Source: Tubiluchus corallicola (lineage: Eukaryota; Priapulida; Priapulimorpha; Priapulimorphida; Tubiluchidae). Taken from it: DNA of 43,170 bases. Shown here in pieces: positions 11,801 through 23,800 of this stretch; the stretch's first letter is position 1, and every line of letters begins with the position of its first letter. The position numbers and the translations under genes are program-made. The notes under the pieces are model-generated. The model was not told the origin of the DNA and did not search any database. It saw only the letters and a program-made list of their open reading frames with translations. Location of the stretch: positions 1 to 43,170 of the forward strand of contig JAQGDQ010001388.1 in NCBI GenBank assembly GCA_030141605.1, given 5' to 3'.

Positions 11801-14800
11801 CGGCATCACATTCATCTATATCTGAATTAAATGAAACCGTAATGTTCAAAGTGTAATGTTCAACATTAATTATAGTTACTGCATATTTTGTTCTAAAGCA
11901 CCGAGTTATCCCAACTGTCACATGCAAAGTTTAATCTGGTTGTTAATTTATATGCAGTCATGGGTAGGACTGACGGCATCACATTCATTTATGTCTGAAT
12001 TAAACAAAACTGCAATGTTCAACAGTCATGTGTACAATTAGCAGCATGACATTAACGTATGTCTGAGTTAAACAAAATGGTACTGTTTAATATTGATTAT
12101 AGTTGCTGCATATTTCCTTTTTACACATAGAATTACCCTAAATGCTCATACTTATGAAGTTTGGTCTGGTAATCAATGTCTCTGTACAGTATGCATTTAG
12201 CAAGATTTATCATAAGCACTTTTGTGTCTTTACATAACGTTTCAGTAATTCTAACCTTAATTGTGTCTTTTGCTTCATTATCATTGTATTCACATGCTTA
12301 TAGATGACAAGAAAAGCGGTTACTTCACTTCGGCATAATTTCTGTTCGCATGTTAATACATGTTTATAAAATACATTATGTGGTCCAGTTTATTCATGTA
12401 TTGAGGACACGTTTGACCATTGTATTGTGAACGAAAGCAGCAGTGTTCATTATTTACCTGAGCAAATTATTCCTGTTGCACTTGAACCACTCAAATCAAT
12501 TGTTCCATCAATACACAGGCATGTAAAACTTCCATCAGTATTTGAGCAGTTAGCAAGGACAGGGTCACAGTCATGGGTAGGGCTGGTGGCATCACATTCA
12601 TCTATATCTGAATTAAATGAAACCGTGATGTTCAAAGTGTAATGTTCAACATTGATTATAGTTACTGCATATTTTGTTCTAAAGCACCGAGTTAACCTTA
12701 TTGTCACATGCAAAGTTTGATCTGCTTGTTAATCGAAACTTGAAAGACTTAATTTTGATCCCTAAAGGTATTATCCTTTGACTAGTAGTACTGATTCATA
12801 GTGTATAATTATGACACTTGTACATAATCCCTGTTCAGTATGCATTTATGATCACTTTTGTGAGTTTGCATCATGATTTTAGATAGGTCTAACATTTACC
12901 CGTGTTTTATTATCATTATCATTGTTCCAAAAAGTAAAAAAGGCTTTCGCCTCACTTTGGCATAATTTATTTGTACATATTTATAGTATACATTAAATGA
13001 TCTAGTTTATTTATGTATTGCAGATACACTTGATACTTGTTTTGGTAGAGATAACAACAGTGCTAATTTTTTACCTGAACAAATAGTTCCTGTAGCATTT
13101 GATCCTCTCACATCAATTGTTCCATCAATACACTGGCATGTAAAACTTCCATCAGTATTTGAGCAGTTAGCAAGGACAGGATCACAGTCATGGGTAGGAC
13201 TGGCGGCATCACATTCATTTATATCTGAATTGAACAAAACCGCAATGTTCAACAGTCATGTGTATAATTTGCAGCATAACATTAACATTAAACAAAATGA
13301 TAATGTTTAAAATTGATTATAGTTGCTGCATATTTCCTTTTTACACATAGAATTACCCTAAATTCACATACTTATGAAGTTTGGTCTGGTAATCAATGTC
13401 TCTGTACAGTATGCATTTAGCAAGATTTATCATAAGCACTTTTGTGTCTTTACATAACGTTTCAGTAATTCTAACCTTAACTGTGTCTTTTGAATCATTA
13501 TCATTGTATTCACACGCTTATAGATGACAAGAATAGAGGTTACTTCACTTGGGCATAATTTATATGCACATATTAATACATGTTTATGGAATACATTACG
13601 AGGTCCAGTTTATTCATGTATTGAGGACACATTTGACCATTGTATTGAGAACGAAAGCAGCAGTGTTCGTTATTTACCTGAGCAAATTATTCCTGTTGCA
13701 TTTGCACCACTTAAATCAATTGTTCCATCAATACACTGACATGTAAAACTTCCATCAGTATTTGAGCAGTTAGCAAGGACAGGATCACAGTCATGGGTAG
13801 GGCTGGTGGCATCACATTCATCTATATCTGAATTAAATGAAACCGTAATGTTCAAAGTGTAATGTTCAACATTAATTATAGTTACTGCATATTTTGTTCT
13901 AAAGCACGGAGTTATCCCAACTGTCACATGCAAAGTTTAATCTGGTTGTTAATTTATATGCAGTCATGGGTAGGACTGACGGCACCACATTCATTTATGT
14001 CTGAATTAAACAAAACTGCAATGTTCAACAGTCATGTGTACAATTAGCAGCATGACATTAACGTATGTCTGAGTTAAACAAAATGGTACTGTTTAATATT
14101 GATTATAGTTGCTGCATATTTCCTTTTTACACATTGAATTACCCTAAATTCACATACTTATGAAGTTTGGTCTGGTAATCAATGTCTCTGTACAGTATGC
14201 ATTTAGCAAGATTTATCATAAGCACTTTTGTGTCTTTACATAACGTTTCAGTAATTCTAACCTTAACTGTGTCTTTTGATTCATTATCATTGTATTCACA
14301 CGCTTACAGATGACAAGAAAAGCGGTTACTTCACTTGGGCATAATTTCTGTTCGCATGTTAATACATGTTTATAAAATACATTATGTGGTCCAGTTTATT
14401 CATGTATTGAGGACACGTTTGACCATTGTATTGAGAACGAACGCAGCAGTGTTCATTATTTACCTGAGCAAATTATTCCTGTTGCATTTGCACCACTTAA
14501 ATCAATTGTTCCATCAATACACTGACATGTAAAACTTCCATCAGTATTTGAGCAGTTAGCAAGGACAGGATCACAGTCATGGGTAGGACTGGCGGCATCA
14601 CATTCATCTATATCTGAATTAAATGAAACCGTAATGTTCAAAGTGTAATGTTCAACATTAATTATAGTTACTGCATATTTTGTTCTAAAGCACCGAGTTA
14701 TCCCAACTGTCACATGCAAAGTTTAATCTGGTTGTTAATTTATATGCAGTCATGGGTAGGACTGACGGCATCACATTCATTTATGTCTGAATTAAACAAA

Positions 14801-17800
14801 ACCGCAATGTTCAACAGTCATGTGTACAATTAGCAGCATGACATTAACGTATGTCTGAGTTAAACAAAATGGTACTGTTTAATATTGATTATAGTTGCTG
14901 CATATTTCCTTTTTACACATAGAATTACCCTAAATTCTCATACTTATGAAGTTTGGTCTGGTAATCAATGTCTCTGTACAGTATGCATTTAGCAAGATTT
15001 ATCATAAGCACTTTTGTGTCTTTACATAATGTTTCAGTAATTCTAACCTTAATTGTGTCTTTTGATTCATTATCATTGTATTCACACGCTTATAGATGAC
15101 AAGAAAAGCGGCTACTTCACTTGGGCATAATTTCTGTTCGCATGTTAATACATGTTTATAAAATACATTATGTGGTCCAGTTTATTCATGTATTGAGGAC
15201 ACGTTTGACCATTGTATTGTGAACGAAAGCAGCAGTGTTCATTATTTACCTGAGCAAATTATTCCTGTTGCACTTGAACCACTCAAATCAATTGTTCCAT
15301 CAATACACAGGCATGTAAAACTTCCATCAGTATTTGAGCAGTTAGCAAGGACAGGATCACAGTCATGGGTAGGACTGGCGGCATCACATTCATTTATATC
15401 TGAATTGAACAAAACCGCAATGTTCAACAGTCATGTGTATAATTTGCAGCATAACATTAACATTAAACAAAATGATAATGTTTAAAATTGATTATAGTTG
15501 CTGCATATTTTGTTCTAAAGCACCGAGTTAACCTTATTGTCACATGCAAAGTTTGATCTGCTTGTTAATCGAAACTTGAAAGACTTAATTTTGATCCCTA
15601 AAGGTATTATCCTTTGACTAGTAGTACTGATTCATAGTGTATAATTATGACACTTGTACATAATCCCTGTTCAGTATGCATTTATGATCACTTTTGTGAG
15701 TTTGCATCATGATTTTAGATAGGTCTAACATTTACCCGTGTTTTATTATCATTATCATTGTTCCAAAAAGTAAAAAAGGCTTTCGCCTCACTTTGGCATA
15801 ATTTATTTGTACATATTTATAGTATACATTAAATGATCTAGTTTATTTATGTATTGCAGATACACTTGATACTTGTTTTGGTAGAGATAACAACAGTGCT
15901 AATTTTTTACCTGAACAAATAGTTCCTGTAGCATTTGATCCTCTCACATCAATTGTTCCGTCAATACACTGGCATGTAAAACTTCCATCAGTATTTGAGC
16001 AGTTAGCAAGGACAGGATCACAGTCATGGGTAGGACTGGCGGCATCACATTCATTTATATCTGAATTGAACAAAACCGCAATGTTCAACAGTCATGTGTA
16101 TAATTTGCAGCATAACATTAACATTAAACAAAATGATAATGTTTAAAATTGATTATAGTTGCTGCATATTTCCTTTTTACACATAGAATTACCCTAAATT
16201 CACATACTTATGAAGTTTGGTCTGGTAATCAATGTCTCTGTACAGTATGCATTTAGCAAGATTTATCATAACCACTTTTGTGTCTTTACATAACGTTTCA
16301 GTAATTCTAACCTGTACTGTGTTTTTTATTCATTATCATTGTATTCACATGCTGACAGACGACAAGAGAAGCGGTTTTTTCACTTAGGCATAATTTCTGT
16401 TCGCATGTTAATACTTGTTTATAGAATACATTACATGGTTCTGTTTATTCATGTACTGAAGACACGTTTGACATTTGTATTTTGAATGAACGCAGCAGTC
16501 TGATCCAGTTATCAACCAAAACATGAATTGATTTTTTACTGCTTCATCTTTTGACAGGTAGTATTGAATCATAGTATATAATCATGAGTATGCATTTATC
16601 AAGGTTTTCTATGATCACATTTGTGTCTTTGCATGAAATTTCAGGTAATTCGTTAATGTTTTTTGTTGACCATCAGCTCTTTCCTAACAGTAAACGTGTA
16701 AAAGATCAGATTTATTCATGTATTTTATATATCTTTGACATTTTTGTTTAAAATAGTAATAAAATTGCTTATTTTTACCTGAGCAAATAGTTCCTGTAGC
16801 ATTTGGTCCACTCACATCCATTGTTCCATCAAAACACTGACAAGAAAAACTTCCATCAGTGTTTGTGCAGTTGGCGAGGACTGGGTCACAGTCATGTACT
16901 GGGTTACTTGCATCACATTCGTTCACATCTGCAAGATGAAATTTGTCAAAATACCATTAAATAATAACGTATTACCCACGTTTCACGTTTTACTGTTAAT
17001 CTTTGCAAACTGTTTTGTGAAACTGTTTACCTGTACGTCTTACCTGAGCAAAGTGTTCCTGTAGCATTTTGTCCACTCACATCAATTGTCCCATCAATAC
17101 ATTGACATGTAAAACTTCCATCAGTATTTGTGCAGTTTGCAAGTGTTGGATCACAGTCATGAATTCGATTATTTGCATCACATTCATTAACATCTGTAAG
17201 GAAAGATTTTCAATGTATATCATCAATTGCAAGATGCTAATTAGCTATGTTAAAGCTAATTGTGTAGGTTTAGTTTTTACCTGAGCATATAGTTCCTGTA
17301 CCATTTGGTCCACTCACAGCTAATCTTCCTTCAGGACACTGACAAGTGAAACTTCCGTCAGTATTAGTGCAGTTAGCAAAGATTGGATCACAGTCATGAA
17401 TGGGATTATTTGCATCACATTCATTAACATCTGTAAAAAAACAGCATTCAGTTATCTCGAATTATAAGTCTTTAATTTGCAACGAAGCATAATCTTTTAA
17501 AATTAACTGTTAGCTGCATTTTTACCTGAGCAAATAGTCCCTGTAGCATTTGCTCCACTCATGTCAATTGTTCCATCAATACACTGACAAGAAAAACTTC
17601 CACCAGTGTTTGTGCAATTAGCAAGCTGAGGGTCACAGTCATGTGTTAGATTAGTAGCATCACATTCATTTATATCTAGATTGAACAAAATAAAACTCAT
17701 CATTTATTACAACTGTCGCATACATTGTTTTTTATACAAAATAACAACAGTTATCACGTATTTACAAAATTTGTTGCTCTTATGTCAATCAAATCTGGCA

Positions 17801-20800
17801 GAGTTTATTAGAAATGCTGAAAGCTTCATAAACTTGCAAAACATTCTTATGTTGTCAACCAAAATTTCGACGAGGTTATTTAAAGAGAAATTTTTGCAGG
17901 GCTTTAGCTAGTGGTATAAATAGTATAAAATGTGAATGAGCTGCACCTAGCTGTTATAAAATACATTATTTTGTGACTGACCACCTTTAGTTTACCTGGC
18001 TAAGTTTACCTTTGATCATCTGTAATCTTATAATTAACCTGCAGAGCGACGAAACTCTTAAATATTTTAATTTTTGGCCTTGTACATAAACAACTGAAAT
18101 ATGCGCCTATTTTGTGTCTATATCTGCACATATTTCAATAATAAACTTCTTTAAAACTTCTCTTATACAGGTACCAGAATTGTATACAGGTTTTAATTGA
18201 TACTGCCAACTTAAAGCATTTATGTTTTACCTGAACAACTGGTTCCTTGGCCATTTGCTCCACTCACATCAATGGTTCCTTCAATACATTGACATGTGNN
18301 NNNNNNNNNNNNNNNNNNNNNNNNNNNNNNNNNNNNNNNNNNNNNNNNNNNNNNNNNNNNNNNNNNNNNNNNNNNNNNNNNNNNNNNNNNNNNNNNNNCC
18401 GAGTTAACCTTATTGTCACATGCAAAGTTTGATCTGCTTGTTAATCGAAACTTGAAAGACTTAATTTTGATCCCTAAAGGTATTATCCTTTGACTAGTAG
18501 TACTGATTCATAGTGTATAATTATGACACTTGTACATAATCCCTGTTCAGTATGCATTTATGATCACTTTTGTGAGTTTGCATCATGATTTTAGATAGGT
18601 CTAACATTTACCCGTGTTTTATTATCATTATCATTGTTCCAAAAAGTAAAAAAGGCTTTCGCCTCACTTTGGCATAATTTATTTGTACATATTTATAGTA
18701 TACATTAAATGATCTAGTTTATTTATGTATTGCAGATACACTTGATACTTGTTTTGGTAGAGATAACAACAGTGCTAATTTTTTACCTGAACAAATAGTT
18801 CCTGTAGCATTTGATCCTCTCACATCAATTGTTCCATCAATACACTGGCATGTAAAACTTCCATCAGTATTTGAGCAGTTAGCAAGGACAGGATCACAGT
18901 CATGGGTAGGACTGGCGGCATCACATTCATTTATATCTGAATTGAACAAAACCGCAATGTTCAACAGTCATGTGTATAATTTGCAGCATAACATTAACAT
19001 TAAACAAAATGGTACTGTTTAATATTGATTATAGTTGCTGCATATTTCCTTTTTACACATAGAATTACCCTAAATTCACATACTTATGAAGTTTGGTCTG
19101 GTAATCAATGTCTCTGTACAGTATGCATTTAGCAAGATTTATCATAACCACTTTTGTGTCTTTACATAACGTTTCAGTAATTCTAACCTGTACTGTGTTT
19201 TTTTATTCATTATCATTGTATTCACATGCTGACAGACGACAAGAGAAGCGGTTTTTTCACTTAGGCATAATTTCTGTTCGCATGTTAATACTTGTTTATA
19301 GAATACATTACATGGTTCTGTTTATTCATGTACTGAAGACACGTTTGACATTTGTATTTTGAATGAACGCAGCAGTCTGATCCAGTTATCAACCAAAACA
19401 TGAATTGATTTTTTACTGCTTCATCTTTTGACAGGTAGTATTGAATCATAGTATATAATCATGAGTATGCATTTATCAAGGTTTTCTATGATCACATTTG
19501 TGTCTTTGCATGAAATTTCAGGTAATTCGTTAATGTTTTTTGTTGACCATCAGCTCTTTCCTAACAGTAAACGTGTAAAAGATCAGATTTATTCATGTAT
19601 TTTATATATCTTTGACATTTTTGTTTAAAATAGTAATAAAATTGCTTATTTTTACCTGAGCAAATAGTTCCTGTAGCATTTGGTCCACTCACATCCATTG
19701 TTCCATCAAAACACTGACAAGAAAAACTTCCATCAGTGTTTGTGCAGTTGGCGAGGACTGGGTCACAGTCATGTACTGGGTTACTTGCATCACATTCGTT
19801 CACATCTGCAAGATGAAATTTGTCAAAATACCATTAAATAATAACGTATTACCCACGTTTCACGTTTTATTGTTAATCTTTGCAAACTGTTTTGTGAAAC
19901 TGTTTACCTGTACGTCTTACCTGAGCAAAGTGTTCCTGTAGCATTTTGTCCACTCACATCAATTGTCCCATCAATACATTGACATGTAAAACTTCCATCA
20001 GTATTTGTGCAGTTTGCAAGTGTTGGATCACAGTCATGAATTCGATTATTTGCATCACATTCATTAACATCTGTAAGGAAAGATTTTCAATGTATATCAT
20101 CAATTGCAAGATGCTAATTAGCTATGTTAAAGCTAATTGTGTAGGTTTAGTTTTTACCTGAGCATATAGTTCCTGTACCATTTGGTCCACTCACAGCTAA
20201 TCTTCCTTCAGGACACTGACAAGTGAAACTTCCGTCAGTATTAGTGCAGTTAGCAAAGATTGGATCACAGTCATGAATGGGATTATTTGCATCACATTCA
20301 TTAACATCTGTAAAAAACAGTATTCAGTTATCTCGAATTATAAGTCTTTAATTTGCAACGAAGCATAATCTTTTAAAATTAACTGTTAGCTGCATTTTAC
20401 CTGAGCAAATAGTCCCTGTAGCATTTGCTCCACTCATGTCAATTGTTCCATCAATACACTGACAAGAAAAACTTCCACCAGTGTTTGTGCAATTAGCAAG
20501 CTGAGGGTCACAGTTATGTGTTAGAATAGTAGCATCACATTCATTTATATCTAGATTGAACAAAATAAAACTCATCATTTATTACAACTGTCGCATACAT
20601 TGTTTTTTATACAAAATAACAACAGTTATCACGTATTTACAAAATTTGTTGCTCTTATGTCAATCAAATCTGGCAGAGTTTATTAGAAATGCTGAAAGCT
20701 TCATAAACTTGCAAAACATTCTTATGTTGTCAACCAAAATTTCGACGAGGTTATTTAAAGAGAAATTTTTGCAGGGCTTTAGCTAGTGGTATAAATAGTA

Positions 20801-23800
20801 TAAAATGTGAATGAGCTGCACCTAGCTGTTATAAAATACATTATTTTGTGACTGACCACCTTTAGTTTACCTGGTTAAGTTTACCTTTGATCATCTGTAA
20901 TCTTATAATTAACCTGCAGAGCGATGAAACTCTTAAATATTTTAATTTTTGGCCTTGTACATAAACAACTGAAATATGCGCCTATTTTGTGTCTATATCT
21001 GCACATATTTCAATAATAAACTTCTTTAAAACTTCTCTTATACAGGTACCAGAATTGTATACAGGTTTTAATTGATACTGCCAACTTAAAGCATTTATGT
21101 TTTACCTGAACAACTGGTTCCTTGGCCAATTGCTCCACTCACATCAATGGTTCCTTCAATACATTGACATGTGAAACTTCCATAAGTATTTGAGCAGTTT
21201 GCAAGGATTGGATCACAGTTGTGGGTTCCAGTAGCACATTCATCTGTATCTGAATTTATTAAATTAGTGTTAATTTTAGCATAGTCCATGTAAGCCTTTA
21301 CCAAGATTTTATGAAAGACAGGTCATATAGTTTGTTTCCATGAAAGATCGTGTGTTTCCTCAAGGTTTGCATATGTTTTTGCAAGTAGCATTACTGTTAG
21401 TTTTGCATTATTATTATTCTAATCTTTTGTCTGTTAAATTTTATGCTGAAAGTTGAACAACACTGTGACTACATATATATTGGGTGGATGACCTTTTATT
21501 TTTTTGTACGTGACTATTTCTGTACTGTTATATTTTCTGTATTGTTTTGTACAGTTTTACTGATATATAACTGTTATACATGCTATCATTATGCTTTTTT
21601 AGATTCGCCTGTGGCTTGAAACTACATCTTATCATTGAGTAAAAATAATGCCCTGCGACTAAGAAATTTGTTAGCTTGTTTTATTCATGAGTCCACCCAT
21701 ACACACAACACTGATCATGTTGTCAACCAAAATTTCAATGAGATTCTTCAACGAGAAATTATGGCGGGCTTTGGCTAGTGGTTTAATTATTACAAAATGA
21801 CTGTAATCGACGTTATTTTGCGATTGAGCATGTTTTAAAAAAGCTTGTTAAGTTTACCTTTGATCATCTGTAACCTTATAGTTAACCTGCGCAGTGACGA
21901 AACTCTTAAATGCTTTAAATGTTTGGCCTAGCACATGGACAACTGCAATATGGGCCTAATTTTTGTCTATATCTGCACATATTTCAATAATAAACTTCTT
22001 AAAAACTTCTCTTATACATACGTTACATCATCCAACCTTGTAGGTACCAGAATTGTATACAGGTTTTAATTGATGCCGCCAGCTTAAAGCATTTATTTTT
22101 TACCTGAACAACTGGTTCCTTGGCCATTTGCTCCACTCACATCATTGGTTCCTTCAATACATTGACATGTGAAGCTTCCATCAGTATTTGAGCAGTTTGC
22201 AAGGAATGGATCACAGTTGTGTGCTCCAGTAGCACATTCATCTGCATCCGAATTTATTAAATTAGTGTTAATTTTAGCATAGTCCATGTAAGCCTTTACC
22301 AATATTTCATGATAGATCTGTATCTAATAGGTATTATTAATTTTAGCACGGTTCATATAAGCCTACCAAGTTTTCATGATGTTGACTTAGTACTACCAAC
22401 AATACTAGTCCACTACGTATAACAAGAACCCCAGCTTCCATCCAATAAAATTTAATCAAGAACTCGAAAACTGTTGCCCTGTAGCTACTGTGATTAAATA
22501 GTTTTTCAAAATAAAAGACAATAAATATTGTTTGAATTAAATTTGAAAATAAAGTGCAGATAATTTTTTAATATATATGCTGTTTGGTGCAACTCGAACA
22601 GTTGATTAAAATTATTAATTTTTACTTGCACATTCATATTTGTATCTATATTATAAGTTTCTATATCCATGACGATATTCACATTCTTATTCTTAATTCA
22701 TGCATGTAATTCACATTTGGTCACCTATCTCAGGTGTTATTATAGAAAATACTGATCAACTGTTCACTTACATTTTGAATAACAAATTAAGCCAAAACCA
22801 AACTATGTCAACTGTATTTCATGATTATTTTCTTTGGGCCTATAGATAAGCTTTCTAGTTGTTGCAGATATATTCAAGTTTTGTTTAAGTAATTAAGTTT
22901 TGTTTAATCATATTCTTTGACAAAATCGCGTTTATTTTAGTGATCACTGCTGCAGTTGAATATTGCATGCTTATCTACTGGAAATAATTGTTATTATGAA
23001 TGTGGTACATACCAGAGTCAGATACATAAGAAATTTCACATACTGATGGGGACGTGTAGTCGCAATTATAGGTATAGTGTTTATAGGGTTCTACATAAAT
23101 AACACAAAATTCCACCTGAAAAAGATGAAGATGGAAGCAGTTTAATAATTATAGAAAGGATCAATATTAAAATTGTGGGGCAGACCAAGATAGCAAAATG
23201 TTTTAATTTCGATTTGCTGAGTGATAATTAGCGTTAATTAGAATATGATAATAGCGACAGAATAAAAATGATTCAGTTAATGAATCTAACAACAATTTGG
23301 CAAAAACGAACAGAAAAATAGTCCCGGTAACAAACAAATTTGCCTGTAACGTGGGTTTAGGCACAATTGATAATCCCTAAAGAATCACAAAAATTAATGA
23401 AATTGATACATGTGAATTACCCGAGAAACTTGTTGAAGTAGTTCACTTTTCCAAAGTGAATAACCCAGCCATTCAAATGTGTAATGGCCCTTTGAGGTCC
23501 AACCATTGAAAACTGAAACTATCTGTCCATCTGGTGTCTCATAGTTTCCGGTTCCAATTTTGAGCCTTGGTGAAAGCCAGACATTACCATGATTCCTTTA
23601 AAGCAGAAATGTTTAACAAATGGAAACTGAACTGATTTATATAAGTGATTTATTGCAACAAAAGTGAGCATTTTCTCCAATGGGCTATTTCATTGACAGC
23701 AAGCAACAAATAAACTGTTACCTATAGTGTATTACCTAAATATGCTACAAACTGAGGCTTAACAGCTGCTCGTAACGACAGAGGACTGTCAGTTGCTATT

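Larger units (their letters stand above)
9787..16200. repeat. Higher-order tandem repeat of EGF exon plus intron blocks
   Basis: The marker CACATACTTATGAAG or a close variant falls at 9787, 10573, 11359, 12145, 13365, 14151, 14937 and 16201. Five of the seven steps are exactly 786 bp. The block from 10573 (786+786+1220 = 2792 bp) recurs from 13365 as a larger unit, 2836 bp long in its second copy. Each 786-bp block carries one intact 150-bp EGF exon on the minus strand. Intron sequence is copied as faithfully as exon sequence, so the expansion is recent. Confidence 0.93.
15523..18298. repeat. 2.78-kb block, left copy, ends at the gap
   Basis: This block recurs almost unchanged at 18399-21173, with an offset of about 2876. 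It ends exactly at the first N. The two copies differ by a few bases and one- to two-base indels. Overlapping but unmerged contig ends, or two alleles, would give this picture. Confidence 0.92.
18399..21173. repeat. 2.78-kb block, right copy, starts at the gap
   Basis: Begins right after the last N with the sequence found at 15523 and runs to 21173, the base equivalent to 18298. It contains complete exons 18787, 19656, 19921, 20158 and 20401 and most of 21106. Confidence 0.92.

Noticed and set aside
10732-15485. Plus-strand frames overlapping the EGF exons
   Set aside because: They are antisense shadows of the minus-strand exons and repeat with them.
17681-17911. Plus-strand frame also found at 20556-20786 and 42749-42979
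   Set aside because: It lies in an intron of the EGF gene and its copies follow the DNA duplications; no domain or coding signature.
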